Source: Hexactinellida sp. DTS-2022 (Eukaryota > Porifera > Hexactinellida). From it: a stretch of 64,000 nt of DNA. Within the stretch, counting starts at the first letter, position 1; every line of letters starts with the position of its first letter. Below the pieces are notes generated by a model. The model was not told where the DNA came from. It saw only the letters and a program-made list of their open reading frames with translations, and searched no databases. The position numbers were made by a program, and so were the translations under genes. The DNA lies in contig JAPNXP010000009.1 of NCBI GenBank assembly GCA_028753945.1, positions 62,001-126,000 of the forward strand. The letters run 5' to 3'. Shown one piece after another: positions 40,754 to 52,600 of the stretch.

Positions 40754-41842
40754 ATGTGTGAATGGCTAGCAGTGACACAAGGCATAACTAACTGCGCAGA
40801 TTGCAACTCAGAAAATCCAAACTTTTTCAATCCAAACTATGAAATATTTATTTGCAGAGAATGCGCCGAGATTCACGAGAGCCTTAGTTACCAAAAAGGA
40901 AGCTTGAAATCTGTCCGACTTGAAACTATGAGTAAAGATAAACAACAACAAGCCCTCACAGCAGATGGAAACGTTCGCGTTAACGGCAAGTTTGAGAGAT
41001 TTCTTCCTGCCTATTTCCCTAAACAGGGGGAGTCTACGCCCCCCGACCTGCGTAGGGAGTTCATAAGCCACAAATACCTGAGAGGAACATTCTGCTCCCA
41101 GGCGAGTCTCCTCCGGTACGGACCCGCCTCCGGACGCATGGAGGGGCTCCTCGAGAAAAAGGGGAAGGACAAGAGTCTCTGGAAACCGCGCTACTTCGTG
41201 CTGTCGCCGCTCTCCATTGAATACTACCTGGAGTTCGGACAGCCGGAGCCCAAGTCGCGTCTCTCTCTCTCGCAGACGGAGCTGCACCTTGAGCGGGGGC
41301 TCCGGGGGCGGTCCCGCCTGGTGCTCACGCGGCTCGGACACTCGGGGACCTCCCAGCGCAAGTACTACCTCAGGGGCGAGCCCCATCAGCTGTTCGACTG
41401 GTACTTCGCCTTCCTAGCCGCCAAGGCTGCCAGAAACTCGGCTTACAACGGGACTCTCTCTCGAACTGTGTTTGGAGTGGTTAGCCAAACTAAAAGCGAG
41501 TTCAAAACCGGTATGCTGTATAAGGTAGGGACGCATTCACTGGATTTGTGGCGGAAGCGTTGGTTCTCGATTAACGGTACCCACATGACGTATTGCTCCA
41601 GTCAGCTGTCTGCTCTGCCCCAGGGGGACTTCTCTCTCGGGCCGGGGTACAAGGGGTACAGTGTGGAGACAGGGGTGAGGCACAGGGTACCCTCCCCGAC
41701 TAGGTTCACATTCCAGATTGTCACACCTGACCGCACTTATAAGCTGTGCGCCGAGACAGGAGAAGAGAGGGATAAATGGATAGAGATAATCAGTGAAGCA
41801 ATCGATAGTGATGGAGAATGCAGATTTTCGCATTCAATATGA
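40754..41842 (+). CDS. ADAP-like ArfGAP-PH-PH protein (ADAP-1)
   Basis: A 362 aa single-exon protein. I start at MCEWLAVTQG because the upstream MLLLLLLL stretch is encoded by a TTG microsatellite and an acceptor-like AACACAG precedes the chosen ATG. Residues ~15-50 form the ArfGAP zinc finger (CADC...CREC). PH1 (~130-230) begins GRMEGLLEKKGKDKSLWKPR, and PH2 (~260-360) contains MLYKVG...LWRKRWFSINGTH and ends ERDKWIEIISEAI. The arginine finger position reads AEIHESL, lacking Arg. Two tracts (41002-41431 and 41621-41791) are almost identical in DNA to the opposite-strand ADAP-2 and are very GC-rich. This gene and ADAP-2 converge around a hAT MITE. Confidence 0.88.
   Translation: MCEWLAVTQGITNCADCNSENPNFFNPNYEIFICRECAEIHESLSYQKGSLKSVRLETMSKDKQQQALTADGNVRVNGKFERFLPAYFPKQGESTPPDLRREFISHKYLRGTFCSQASLLRYGPASGRMEGLLEKKGKDKSLWKPRYFVLSPLSIEYYLEFGQPEPKSRLSLSQTELHLERGLRGRSRLVLTRLGHSGTSQRKYYLRGEPHQLFDWYFAFLAAKAARNSAYNGTLSRTVFGVVSQTKSEFKTGMLYKVGTHSLDLWRKRWFSINGTHMTYCSSQLSALPQGDFSLGPGYKGYSVETGVRHRVPSPTRFTFQIVTPDRTYKLCAETGEERDKWIEIISEAIDSDGECRFSHSI
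41002..41431 (+). repeat. Homogenised tract shared with 43154-43582 (inverted)
   Basis: About 430 nt, GC-rich, with roughly six mismatches counted by eye. It covers the ArfGAP-PH linker and most of PH1. A second shared tract, 41621-41791 versus 42821-42991, has one mismatch in 171 nt. The ~190 nt between them and the ArfGAP ends have diverged strongly. Confidence 0.9.
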
Positions 41843-42074
41843 TAACCAATATGGAATGTGTTATACAAATTGAATTGATTGGTTAATCTGCATTTGATAC
41901 AAATTGTAATGAAATAAGGTGACAAGTGGCATAGCGTATTAATGGGTATGAGTGTCTCGTAATCTCAATTTACAAAAATATAAGGAATTACTTGTAAAGC
42001 CATCACCCTTTCTAATGTAACACTGAATGTAATTATAATACACTTAGAAGATTATTTGTTAACATACAAAATTC

Positions 42075-42487
42075 TAGGGCTGAAACGAATATACCGAATA
42101 TTCGAATATTCGTTCGAAATGATTGAACGAATATTCGTTCGTTTGCAAACGAATATTCGTTACGAAACGAATATTCGTTTGAACGAATATTAGATTGAAA
42201 CGGATATTCGTTAACTAATTTTGGACAACAACAAGACTTTTGTATAGCTTAGAGATATCGTAAATATATATTCCCACTTAAACTAGCTGATTATTAGTTA
42301 ACTTGTGTATAATACACTTTGTAACTATTATTATACCATTGTAACATTATCAAAAACCTATTTTCCAATGTATTTTGTCTCTAGAATTTGATTTAATGCT
42401 TAGTCATCCAAACGAACGAATATTCGAATATTCGTTCGTTTAGAAAAAGGTTCGTTCGTTAGATTTCGAATATTCGTTTCAGCCCTA
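42075..42487. mobile_element. hAT-like MITE with perfect 8-bp target duplication
   Basis: Ends are TAGGGCTGAAACGAAT and ATTCGTTTCAGCCCTA. The flanking octamers 42067-42074 and 42488-42495 are both CAAAATTC. Internal subterminal arrays of CGAATATTCG repeat many times on both sides. It lies between the two convergent ADAP genes. Confidence 0.92.
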
Positions 42488-42540
42488 CAAAATTCACCTT
42501 TGCGAAGGGCTTTTAATAATAAAAGGTGTTGGCCGAAATA

Positions 42541-42702
42541 TAGTACAACCTCGTTAATGCGAATACCAACGGACGGTAAAAATTTGGTCGCTTTATCCGG
42601 AGTAAATACCCATTGTAGGAACCTGATTTTGTGGAACTGTTTGTTCGTCTTATCCGGTTATTCGCTATAACCGTGTTCCTACTAACGACGTGCTACTGCT
42701 AT
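42541..42702 (+). repeat. Tigger/pogo-like MITE, family C
   Basis: Left ACAACCTCGTTAATGCGAAT, right CCGTGTTCCTACTAACGACG-TGCTACTG. The inner TTATCCGGAGT and GTTCGTCTTATCCGG match 28440-28573. Confidence 0.75.
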
Positions 42703-42790
42703 ATAATCCCTAATTACATTAGCTACGGGATAGACTATGGTTACGGTTAACTGGACATGAATTGGAATTAAAGAGCTTTAATAGGAACTA

Positions 42791-43834
42791 CTAATCAGAC
42801 TGTGCCTCTATGACACTAGAGATTATCTCTATCCATTTATCCCTCTCTTCTCCTGTCTCGGCGCACAGCTTATAAGTGCGGTCAGGTGTGACAACCTGGA
42901 ATGTGAACCTAGTCGGGGAGGGTACCCTGTGCCTCACCCCTGTCTCCACACTGTACCCCTTGTACCCCGGCCCGAGAGAGAAGTCCCCCTGCGGCCTAGC
43001 GGACAGCTTGTCGACAGAGTAGGTTATGTGAGTCCCGTTAAGCGAGAACCAACGGAGCTTCCAGCTGTTATAGCTCTGACCGCCGACTTTGTAGAGATTC
43101 CCGTTTCTAGTTTCAACCCGAACTGAGCTATAATTAGTGACATAATCTGGTGCGGCAGCCTTGGCGGCTAGGAAGGCGAAGTACCAGTCGAACAGCTGAT
43201 GGGGCTCGCCCCTGAGGTAGTACTTGCGCTGGGAGGCCCCCGAGTGTCCGAGCCGCGTGAGCACCAGGCGCGACCGCCCCCGGAGCCCCCGCTCCAGGTG
43301 CAGCTCCGTCTGCGAGAGAGAGAGACGCGACTTGGGCTCCGCCTGTCCGAACTCCAGGTAGTACTCAATGGAGAGCGGCGACAGCACGAAGTAGCGCGGT
43401 TTCCAGAGACTCTTGTCCTTTCCCTTTTTCTCGAGGAGCCCCTCCATGCGTCCGGAGGCGGGTCCGTACCGGAGGAGACTCGCCTGGGAGCAGAATGTTC
43501 CTCTCAGGTATTTGTGGCTTATGAACTCCCTACGCAGGTCGGGGGGCGTAGACTCCCCCTGTTTAGGGAAATAGGCAGGAAGGAACTTCTCCAAACGCTC
43601 GTTTATATTTTCATTCGAACACGACATTTCCAATTCTCTCACTTCCTTTTCCGTCCAATTATCCAGGTCGACAGATTTCACCCTCACGCCCTCGTTTGGC
43701 AGCCCCCTGTGCACCCCTGCGCAGTGCACACACACCAGCACCCCCTGGTTAAAGTTGTACCAAGTGGGCTTAGGCGCGTTGCAATCTGCACAATGGTTAT
43801 GCATAGTGCTGCGGATTAGGACTGATTGTAGCAT
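42791..43834 (-). CDS. ADAP-like ArfGAP-PH-PH protein (ADAP-2)
   Basis: A 347 aa single-exon protein. The start may instead be Met11 (43804), directly before the zinc finger. ArfGAP finger CADC...CVHC keeps the arginine finger in CAGVHRGL and the following VRVKSVDLDNW, so this copy alone looks able to activate Arf GTP hydrolysis. PH1 (GRMEGLLEKKGKDKSLWKPR onward) and PH2 (NLYKVGGQSYNSWKLRWFSL to RDKWIEIISSVI) follow, as in ADAP1/ADAP2 of other animals, which bind PIP3/InsP4 at the plasma membrane. Large parts of the coding DNA are nearly identical to ADAP-1 in opposite orientation. Confidence 0.9.
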   Translation of the reverse strand: MLQSVLIRSTMHNHCADCNAPKPTWYNFNQGVLVCVHCAGVHRGLPNEGVRVKSVDLDNWTEKEVRELEMSCSNENINERLEKFLPAYFPKQGESTPPDLRREFISHKYLRGTFCSQASLLRYGPASGRMEGLLEKKGKDKSLWKPRYFVLSPLSIEYYLEFGQAEPKSRLSLSQTELHLERGLRGRSRLVLTRLGHSGASQRKYYLRGEPHQLFDWYFAFLAAKAAAPDYVTNYSSVRVETRNGNLYKVGGQSYNSWKLRWFSLNGTHITYSVDKLSARPQGDFSLGPGYKGYSVETGVRHRVPSPTRFTFQVVTPDRTYKLCAETGEERDKWIEIISSVIEAQSD

Positions 43835-45177
43835 TTTATTGGTCAGTTTTGTAGTTAGTTAATCCAAATAAATTGGAGTATTTATACAAACGGGCGCCAT
43901 ATACAAACAGTATAAGACATAACTATAAATAGAAATCGTGACATAACGAAAGGTTAGTGTTATTCAGAAATTACAAACACTTCCAACTAAACAGAACTAC
44001 AGTATACTATCTTATTATAGTAGAAAATTCTGGATAGGAAAATTCCGAGACCAAATTTCCGGATACGAATTTCCTGAGACGAAATTTCCGCCATTCCTTA
44101 TTATAGTATACCCGTAACACAACAACTACAGCTAATACGCAAATAAAGCAGCATAGCTGTAACTTAATAACGTAATCCCAATAGGAACTGTATAATTATA
44201 TTACGTAGTAAACTAACAGCTCACTAGTTACTCCCATTAACAAACAACAAGCAAGATATTAAGAATCCTACGTATAATTACATTAGTTATGTGGTTTAAT
44301 AATGTGTGTAGTAAAGACATATATTCATAGTTGTGTAGGAAAATATAGATGGGGAATTGTTTGCTATAGAGGGGGTCAACGGACCATGCCAATTTATGCT
44401 ACTTTTGATACAAAATGTCTGAAATTAATGTGTCGTATAACTGGTTATATCCAATGGAGTATTCTTATTGTTAGTGAATCAATAGAGAATGCTATTACAA
44501 TTATTGAGAGACCATACGTAATGTTAAGTTAAGTTAAGTGGGTCCAATTGTTTTGGAAATATATTAATAGTACAATTTTAAGTATTCTATATTTGATATA
44601 ACTGGTATCAAAAGGTTAAACTAATAAGGACAACGGCCGTAAACTGATTTCAATGATTTAAATTTAGCTCTTGGCAAATCTAGACTTTACATCCGGATAT
44701 AAAATATATTATTTCTATATTAATACATTACGTACACTTATTTAAGTATAACCAGTTGACAAGATTATTGGGTTATTTGGTGAAAGCATTTATAGAATAC
44801 ATTTGAAATCAAGCAAGATGACTCAGAATTCTAATTTTAATCGCTTTCGCTAAAATGACAAAAATATATGAATTTATAATAGCACCAACGGGTGCTTAGA
44901 TGTAAGCATGTTATTCTTAGAAAACTGACACTCAAAAAATATTTTTTATAGAATAAATTCAAATATGTAATAGAGTCACGGTTAACTTTTTCAGTTAAGA
45001 ATTACTTACATATCGGCCAGCACCTTTTCAAATTTCAGCATACTGGCAAGTAAATAGGATTCTCTATTGAAAATAAGTCGGTCGTTATATAATGGTCCTT
45101 CGGTCAATCGGGACAAACTACCTTCGGACTAAAATGACCCAATTAAGCTGAGTTTACTGTTCTATAATTAGCACAGA
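43835..45177. other. Intergenic region between ADAP-2 and PAQR
   Basis: No gene I can support. A worn family A Tigger fragment (GACCCAATTAAGCTGAGTTT-ACTGT) lies near 45090-45160. Confidence 0.5.
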
Positions 45178-46158
45178 ATGGACACCAGAAGCCTGCCGGC
45201 CAGCTCGATATCCCATTGGCTGAGAGAGCCCTACATTCTAACTGGGTATAGGCCTATAGGCATAACTCCCTTATCCTGCATCAGGAGCGTGTTTAGAACA
45301 GACAACAATGAGTTCATGAATTTCTGGACACACTTCCTTCCCTTTCTGCTATGGCTCTACTGGCTAAGTGTCACCTTTAGAGACATCACGAGTGACACGC
45401 TATATCTCCCACTCCTGTGCTATTGGCTGGGGGGATTATTCTACACGTTTATGTCGAGTTTCGCACATCTTTTCAACGCAATTTCCTACAAAGTGAGACA
45501 TCTGTGTTTCTTTCTAGACTATTCCGGAATAGCTCTCTACGAAATGGGCGGGATAATCCTGAGCTACTACATATACAGACCTCTAAACAGACCCACATTC
45601 CAATACGAGTATACGTATCTAGGGCTGGGGGCACTCATAACAATGTCGGTTGTTCCCATTACTTGTCTAAGCCGGTTCTACTGGAGGAAATACCGGTTTG
45701 TAATTAGAAGTGTAGCCTACATGCAACCGTTCCTCTGGTCAAACATTCTCATTTACGTTCTATACCTATTCCCCGACGGATCCGAGCTATTCATATACAA
45801 ACAGTTATACTCACATTTCACAATAGTGGCCCTCTCTCTCCTACTCGTGTTCTTCTTCGCGAGTAAATTCCCGGAGAGATTTGCCCCGGGACTGTTCGAC
45901 AGAATCGGAAGCTCGCACCAATGGGCACACACCTGCTCTGCGGCCGTGACCACGATACACCTGCGACTTGTAAAGAGCGACATCGATAGTAGATGGTCCG
46001 AATTGTCAAAACATGAAATTCAACCGAAAATGGTGACTACTTTCGGACTGCTGCTATTCTGTGCATTCTGGATGATAGGCATATCTATGTTTATTTTTAT
46101 TTTTGTTTACAAAGGTAAGTTGGTAGAGAATGACAGGCATATGGACAAAGAGGAGTAA
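45178..46158 (+). CDS. PAQR family seven-helix receptor (mPR/adiponectin-receptor type)
   Basis: A 326 aa single-exon protein. Family motifs appear in order: GYRPIG (~24-29), FRTDNNEFMNFWTHFLP (~40-56), SSFAHLFNA (~95-103), LDYSGIALYEMG (~113-124), and FPERFAPGLFDRIGSSHQWAHTC (~230-252). The His in SSFAH, the Asp in LDYSG and the two His of HQWAH are the zinc-site residues of this family. Seven hydrophobic helices are visible. PAQR proteins act as ceramidase-like receptors for steroids or adipokines; the FPERF-GSSHQ wording is closest to the mPR (PAQR5-8) group. Its 3' end lies ~500 bp from the last PTP exon recognised on the opposite strand. Confidence 0.9.
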   Translation: MDTRSLPASSISHWLREPYILTGYRPIGITPLSCIRSVFRTDNNEFMNFWTHFLPFLLWLYWLSVTFRDITSDTLYLPLLCYWLGGLFYTFMSSFAHLFNAISYKVRHLCFFLDYSGIALYEMGGIILSYYIYRPLNRPTFQYEYTYLGLGALITMSVVPITCLSRFYWRKYRFVIRSVAYMQPFLWSNILIYVLYLFPDGSELFIYKQLYSHFTIVALSLLLVFFFASKFPERFAPGLFDRIGSSHQWAHTCSAAVTTIHLRLVKSDIDSRWSELSKHEIQPKMVTTFGLLLFCAFWMIGISMFIFIFVYKGKLVENDRHMDKEE

Positions 46159-46263
46159 ACAAAGTTAACAAACACAAATATATTTATGTAGAATTTTATG
46201 TGCATATTTATTCCTGAGATTTATTATATAACAAGCTGTGACTTATTACGTTATTTAAGCAGA

Positions 46264-46640
46264 ATGCGAAATTGCGAAAAACAAATAAATAAACAAACAA
46301 TAAGTAGTATACAAATATAAACAAAATACATATGAAATAAACAAACAAATACATAAATAAATGAACAACCAACAAAAATATAAATAAACAAACAAATAAA
46401 TAAATAAATGAACAAACAACAAAATGAATAAACAAAATAAATAAATAAACAAACAAACAAATAAATAAATAAACAAACAAACAAATTAATTAATTAATCA
46501 ACAAACAAACAAACAACAATTTGAACAAATATACAACAAACAAACAAACAACAATTTGAACAAATATACAACAAACAAACAAACAACAATTTGAACAAAT
46601 ATACAACAACAACAACAAACAACAAATAGATAAATAAAAG
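46264..46640 (+). repeat. CAAA/TAAA microsatellite with a ~39-bp higher-order unit
   Basis: Simple AAAC and AAAT runs, then three units of AACAAACAAACAAACAACAA-TTTGAACAAATATAC (46500-46605). Minus-strand Phe/Leu/Tyr-rich frames across it are artefacts of the repeat. Confidence 0.92.
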
Positions 46641-46672
46641 AACAACAAATAAATAAATAGAATATTGGTTAC

Positions 46673-49600
46673 CTTGCCCCGCATCAGAGGAGCTGTATCT
46701 CGGCTTTTGTATAATCTCAAAATCATCTCCGGAAGAATCCAAATCCTAATAAATGCATACAAATGGGAATCCAGATTATATATACAGAATCATTAAATGA
46801 ATAACAGCATCCTTTAAAAGCAGTAATTGATTGGCTGATACTAATTTTACATTCTCAATAACTACAAATGTTGTTTGTATTCAAGGGCAGATTACGATTG
46901 TAACTAATAAGTTACACAATTTCATGTAATCATATCATAATCATTCAATTTATTGTTGAAATCTAATCACTTATGATAGAATCTATAGATGGCAATCAGT
47001 TAAAAATTCCGTTAATGACAAAATTTTTGCAATCGTATAATCGAAATAATTTCAAATAATAGCCCCCCCCTTTAAAATAACTCCCCTATGCACAAATCCC
47101 CCCAAACAACAACAACAACAGAGTAACAAGCGTTTGCATTATAATCGCAATAACAGCTACGAAACAAGTAACAGGGGAATATCGTATGACGTCACATGGC
47201 ATCATCCGCTTCTCTCAGGATGATGTGCTCAGATTTCTCGGGCGCAATTTGGTTGTCCCCTGCCGCTTGTCCGCTCAACCAATGAGAGCCCCCGCGCCTA
47301 TACAGCACCACGCGCCATATACCCAGCAATCCGAGTAGGATTATGATAGGAACTGATATCAACAACAGGACCAGGAGGACAATAACAACAACAACAACAG
47401 CGGAAACACCTTGTACTTCCGGAATTGCACAGTAAATATCAGCGTCGTTATTGCAGTTATAATCGTACCAGTTCTGTCTCTGTCTGTCATAGCCGTCGGA
47501 ACACAGATTAAGAGCCGCACACCAACCGCAAGTTAGAGAGGTGTTACAAGAAGTCGCATTGCACTCCATAGGGGTACCGGCGGACACGCAGTTATCAAGA
47601 GGTGTGAGAACATAAACAGATCCCTCCAGCTGTGAACTAACAGGCAGAGACACATTATGGTAGTTATACAGGAACAGGACAGATGAACTGTTCAGAATAA
47701 ACCCATCCGCGATCCCATAAAAGCTCTCATACGAACGCTTGCTAGTCGCTTCCACCGACAATGGAATCTTCTTGTACACAAACAGGATTTCCCCGCTGGG
47801 TTTCAGTTGCACCTGAAATGTGAAGGTCCCCGCACCACGGTTAGTCTCTAGGTACAAATTAGACCATTGCGTTATGAACACGCTTGGGAGAGACAAGTAG
47901 TGTATGGTTGAGCGAGCAGAGGCAGATGGGTTAAAGTCAGCGGAGAAAGGAGCTATGTATTGCGTGAGGTGAATATTAGGGTGTAGGATATCAGCTGTGC
48001 TAAGGAACCCATGTGTAGTGATAGCAACGCTCTATTGGAATGGAAACTATAAATACATAGCAACTCTGGCTTTCAAATACAAAATTTGTAACAAGTATTA
48101 TGTAACTCTCTATTTTCGAGAGCCAATAAAAATTTCATTTCAAAATTATGCAATTTTCTCCCAAATGTTATGTTATTGTTATTTGTGGTTATACAGTAGA
48201 TGTCAGATATATAAGTCAGGGGTCAGGTTGGTCAGGTTTCAACCTGACCACTTTTAGTTGGTTGGACAGGTTAACCTGAACCCTTGGCCCTGTTGGTACT
48301 GTATCCAGCCCGGTCTAACCTGACCACTTTTAATTGGTGGCTACGGCACTGTAAGCACACTATGTTGGAAAACGGTTGCCATATACCCTGTATAATTTAT
48401 GTCGGTTATTTAAGTGCAGTTCCCGACGATGTGCTTATAACCGGCATCCACTGTATTGGTTTTCAGATACAATTTATAATAGAAATTCAAATTTTCCAAA
48501 AATCATGCTCCAAAAGGAGCGTCTCGCGCTCCAGGATAATTCCTTGGAGTGAATACACTAGAGTAGGGTACATTTAGGGGGGGGGGAGCTACCTGAATAT
48601 AGTGTCCGTAGAAAGGGAATCTGAACTGTAGATCGACTGCGTAGTATTTGTAGTACAGATTGGACAGCTGACTGTGGTGAGAAGTGTTCAGGGAAATGTC
48701 TTGCCAGACATCATCAAACTTGCCCATGGGGTAAAACACACTTTCGTAGTACAAGTGGTCGTCTTGAGTCACACCTGGTGTCTGTCTCTTATAGCGAGAA
48801 TTGTGTCCCATTTGGAAGGTGTTATAATTGTGTCCCCAAACATCAGTGAAATAAGTGTCGCGACACAATCCCACAGGCAAGAGTAAACAGAGAATGAAAA
48901 TAAGCATTGTTGTTGTTGTTGTTTATGCGAATAGCGAATATACGAATGTGAGTGGAGATACTTTATTGTGGTAAAATAAGAATACTTATATTGTTTGATG
49001 TAACATGCCTAATCATTGAATACGTTGTCAAGTTGTAAACAGGTATTTATGAAGTGTTGAATGATGCAATACTTTCACAATAGAAATACAAATCTGTTTA
49101 TAATGGTGTGCTTTTGTGTGGATAAATAGTTCACTAATTGACATACAAAAGCCATATTGCATACTTACAAACCATTCCCTGTCCCTTGAAATTTGGGATT
49201 TTCAATGGGATTATTGATTTTCAATTATTGATTTCAATTGATATATACCTGAAATAGATTTATACTATACTTTTATTACACTTTTCGAGTTATTTCTTGA
49301 AGAACAACAATATTTGTATACTAGTACGTATTGCATATTTAAAACAAATCTATAAATGCTAAAATCCCTTGAACGATGGCAAGTACGCATTTGTTAAACC
49401 AATAGGGCAATATGGAACCAACCTATATCTCCATGCCACAATATGGAACTAACCTGTGACTGCTGTATCTCCAGATCAACAGACTCATCATCCGAGTCTC
49501 TAAACTCAGCTGACTGCATAGAAGGAATAGAAGGAATAGAAGGAATATAAGGAACAGAAGGAACAGCTGATAGGAGCTTGCCGGCTGAGGACAGGAGACA

Positions 49601-52600
49601 GGTGTATACAGTCTTCAGCTGATCTCCAGCTGTTATAGCGCCTCTGCGGCTCTCGCGTAGCTCATGCACCAACTCAGGTATCTAATTATAGAACATACTA
49701 GCTAACCCAGGTCTCTTGGTCATTATGATAGGAACTGGACTAACAATATAGTCACGAGTTAATTGGAACACATTGGTTGTTGTTTCCTATCCAATTTAAA
49801 ATAGAAAGCGACTGAAGTATTCGTATACTATATGTACGTACTGTAGTTAAAAATACTGTATTCAAGTTTTATCTAATTACACAACAACAACAACAACACT
49901 ATAACTATAACTATAACTATAACTATATACCCTATGGCCTATGGGTACATTACTACTCTCAGAGGTACAAACTAGAGGATACCCTGTTCCTCCAGCTCAA
50001 AGCGACAAGTCTCCACAAATACTCTACTATCGCACGCTTCCCTGAACAGCTTATCCCACTGGGACCACTGCCGGGTCTCCTCTACGCTGAGAACATCGAG
50101 TAACTCATTGGATTGCTCCTGCATCTTTTGCAGGAGAGTTTTCAGGTTGCAGGAGTTAATGGCCGACAGGAATTCTGTCTTTCTTTGCTGACACTCAGTC
50201 TCTTTGAATATGTATTTAGATTCCGACTTTACAAACTTTCTCTTCATGTTCTTATCAATGTTAGTTCTGGCTTCTAGGATTTCCTCTATCTTGTAGCTAA
50301 CTCTAGTGTGTCTGCTAAAGTGGCACTTCCCGCGACACGTGACACAAGCCGCCTCTGCCGCAGGAATACAGAACACACACCTCTCTCTGAACATGTCGGA
50401 ACCCGGACAGGGGATGTGGCAGGTAGAGTTACAATCCCTGCAGTGATAAGCCTTTGTTCCTCTTGGTAGCTTTACCCTATTGGCACAGTGCTCAACCACC
50501 TGTGTCTCATAATTCCTATTCCTCTCCACAACCTGAAGCAGTCCTGTCAGCTGTTTGCTAGCCTCAGTCAGCTGTCTCTTCCTGGCGAGGAGGGGAGAGC
50601 TTGCCCCCTCGTACTCCTGTACAGTGACAGCGTATCTGTGCTTAGTCTGTTCGTAGATCAGCTGCAGTGGAGGGGCGGTTTTCCCGGTACATATGAGCTT
50701 AAGGTGGATTTCCAATTTCAGGCCAACTTTGTTAACAGCTGTGACCTCAAACTGGGCACCACACGGATAGAGGCATTCATCCTCTGATGAAAGGATGCTG
50801 AGTCCTGCTATTCCTCTTGGAGACCATGGACATTTTAGATTATTTTCTATGATAAATAAAATATGTTGACCGAATGCGCTCTCTTTCTTTTTTGAACTAG
50901 AAGTGAATGATATCCAAGCAAATTTAGCACCGACTTTATAATCCTCCAACTGTTTGTTACTGAGGTTTGTCACACCGCGATATGTTGTACCATTGTATGG
51001 TTTGCTGAGTCCGTTACAATCGCCATGGAATAAGACAGCGTTAGTTAGAGCAGTGTATACACGAAATTTTTGATCCTGAAATTTCGGGTCTTGTGATGGT
51101 TGTTCGCGCAATTCTAGGTTTAAGGTAGAGTAAAATGAACCTGTATAGTTTTTAAGTATTTCCACAAACAAAGCATCCTTTGTATTAATATTTGCAAACT
51201 GGTTACTTTTGTTCGCGTCTTTTCCATATAACTCCCTACAGTAGCTATCCCTCGCCAGTTTCCAATTGTCTCCAGTTGTTATGAAGTCATAAATATGTCT
51301 CTCCATCTCAGGAAATGATAAAAAATAACTCGGGTTAAACCTCGTGTCACATATCTTATTATCCTTATCCTCTATTGCACAGTACACGTACCACATTAGA
51401 CTCATCTGTGCCTCTTCTGGTGCAACAAAGGTACTATAGGGACCACAGTATAACGTTTGCTCATTTCACTCAGATTAAAACAAATAGCTTCTATAACCGC
51501 TGTGCTACTGGTTATCTCAACCGCTGTCTTGCCTCCCCCAACAGCTGCGGGTATCTGGGTTGTGACGTTTGGGTCACAAGCCTTGTAGCTAAGTACTTCT
51601 ATCACTGCCTTAACGTCTCCAGCGATGGCAGCATGATGTATGACAGCTAATCCTGTGTCCGGATGCACCATGTTAATCAAATGACTCCAGAATTTGAGAA
51701 TGGAAAACAATTTTTTCCAATCTCTCTGTTTTGAGGCCTCGCTTATCTTATTGAGTTGGGGTTGCTCTTGCTCTTTCAATTCTTTAATTGTCAGCTTGTC
51801 AGGCACGATTCCATCTGTAGGAACTTTTAACTCCAGGGGACTCAAGAAGAATGACCCCTTAGCCAACTCACTGGATCCAATGTGTTCTTTCAACAGAGCT
51901 TTAATCTCAGTTGTTGTCCCGATATCGAGAGGCCGCAGCCCATTCTTGGTTAGGAGCTCAGAATCACACCCAGGGACCGCTAGTACCTTACGTACCGCTT
52001 CGATATTACTCCACCACACGGCCTGATGGAGTATGCCCCATGATCTCTCCTTAGGAATCGAGTTAACCAGATACGGCTTGTTATCGAGGATACTCCATAC
52101 TGTTTGCCAATAGCCATTCTTTGAGGCTAGTACCATAGTGGAACTATCCTTATCCGTTGGTTCCGTATATGTACCAATGTAGTTAGTTGCCATTTGATTG
52201 TTAAGGTGCATCAATACACAACCTTATATAGAGTATCATGGTATTCTGTAGATATGATATGATGTATTCTTTATATGAGTTTAATCATGCTTTATTGACA
52301 ATAGCAATAAGTTATGAATCATGAAGGAAAGGAGAATATCTCATAACTCGAGAACTGTTATAAAATAGATAATATTTCAGCTCCAATATCATATACAGTT
52401 AAAAGGTTATGGCATCATCTATGAACATAATTAATTACTGAACAGAGAATATGTTAGTATCATCTCTCTAACTAAGGGACAAACCAAATGTTCTTGACAC
52501 TATTCTAACATAGGACTTAACACCTGATAAACCACACCTCTATAGGGACAGTTTAAGGTGCCAGGGTATCCCATATAAAGGTGCCTTCAAAAGTTACGCA

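Noticed and set aside
44302-44532. Plus-strand 76-codon frame
   Set aside because: No signal peptide or motif; length is ordinary for AT-rich chance frames.
46208-46762. Minus-strand Phe/Tyr/Leu-rich hydrophobic frames
   Set aside because: Readings of CAAA/TAAA microsatellite; only 46673-46745 has splice borders and fits the PTP gene.
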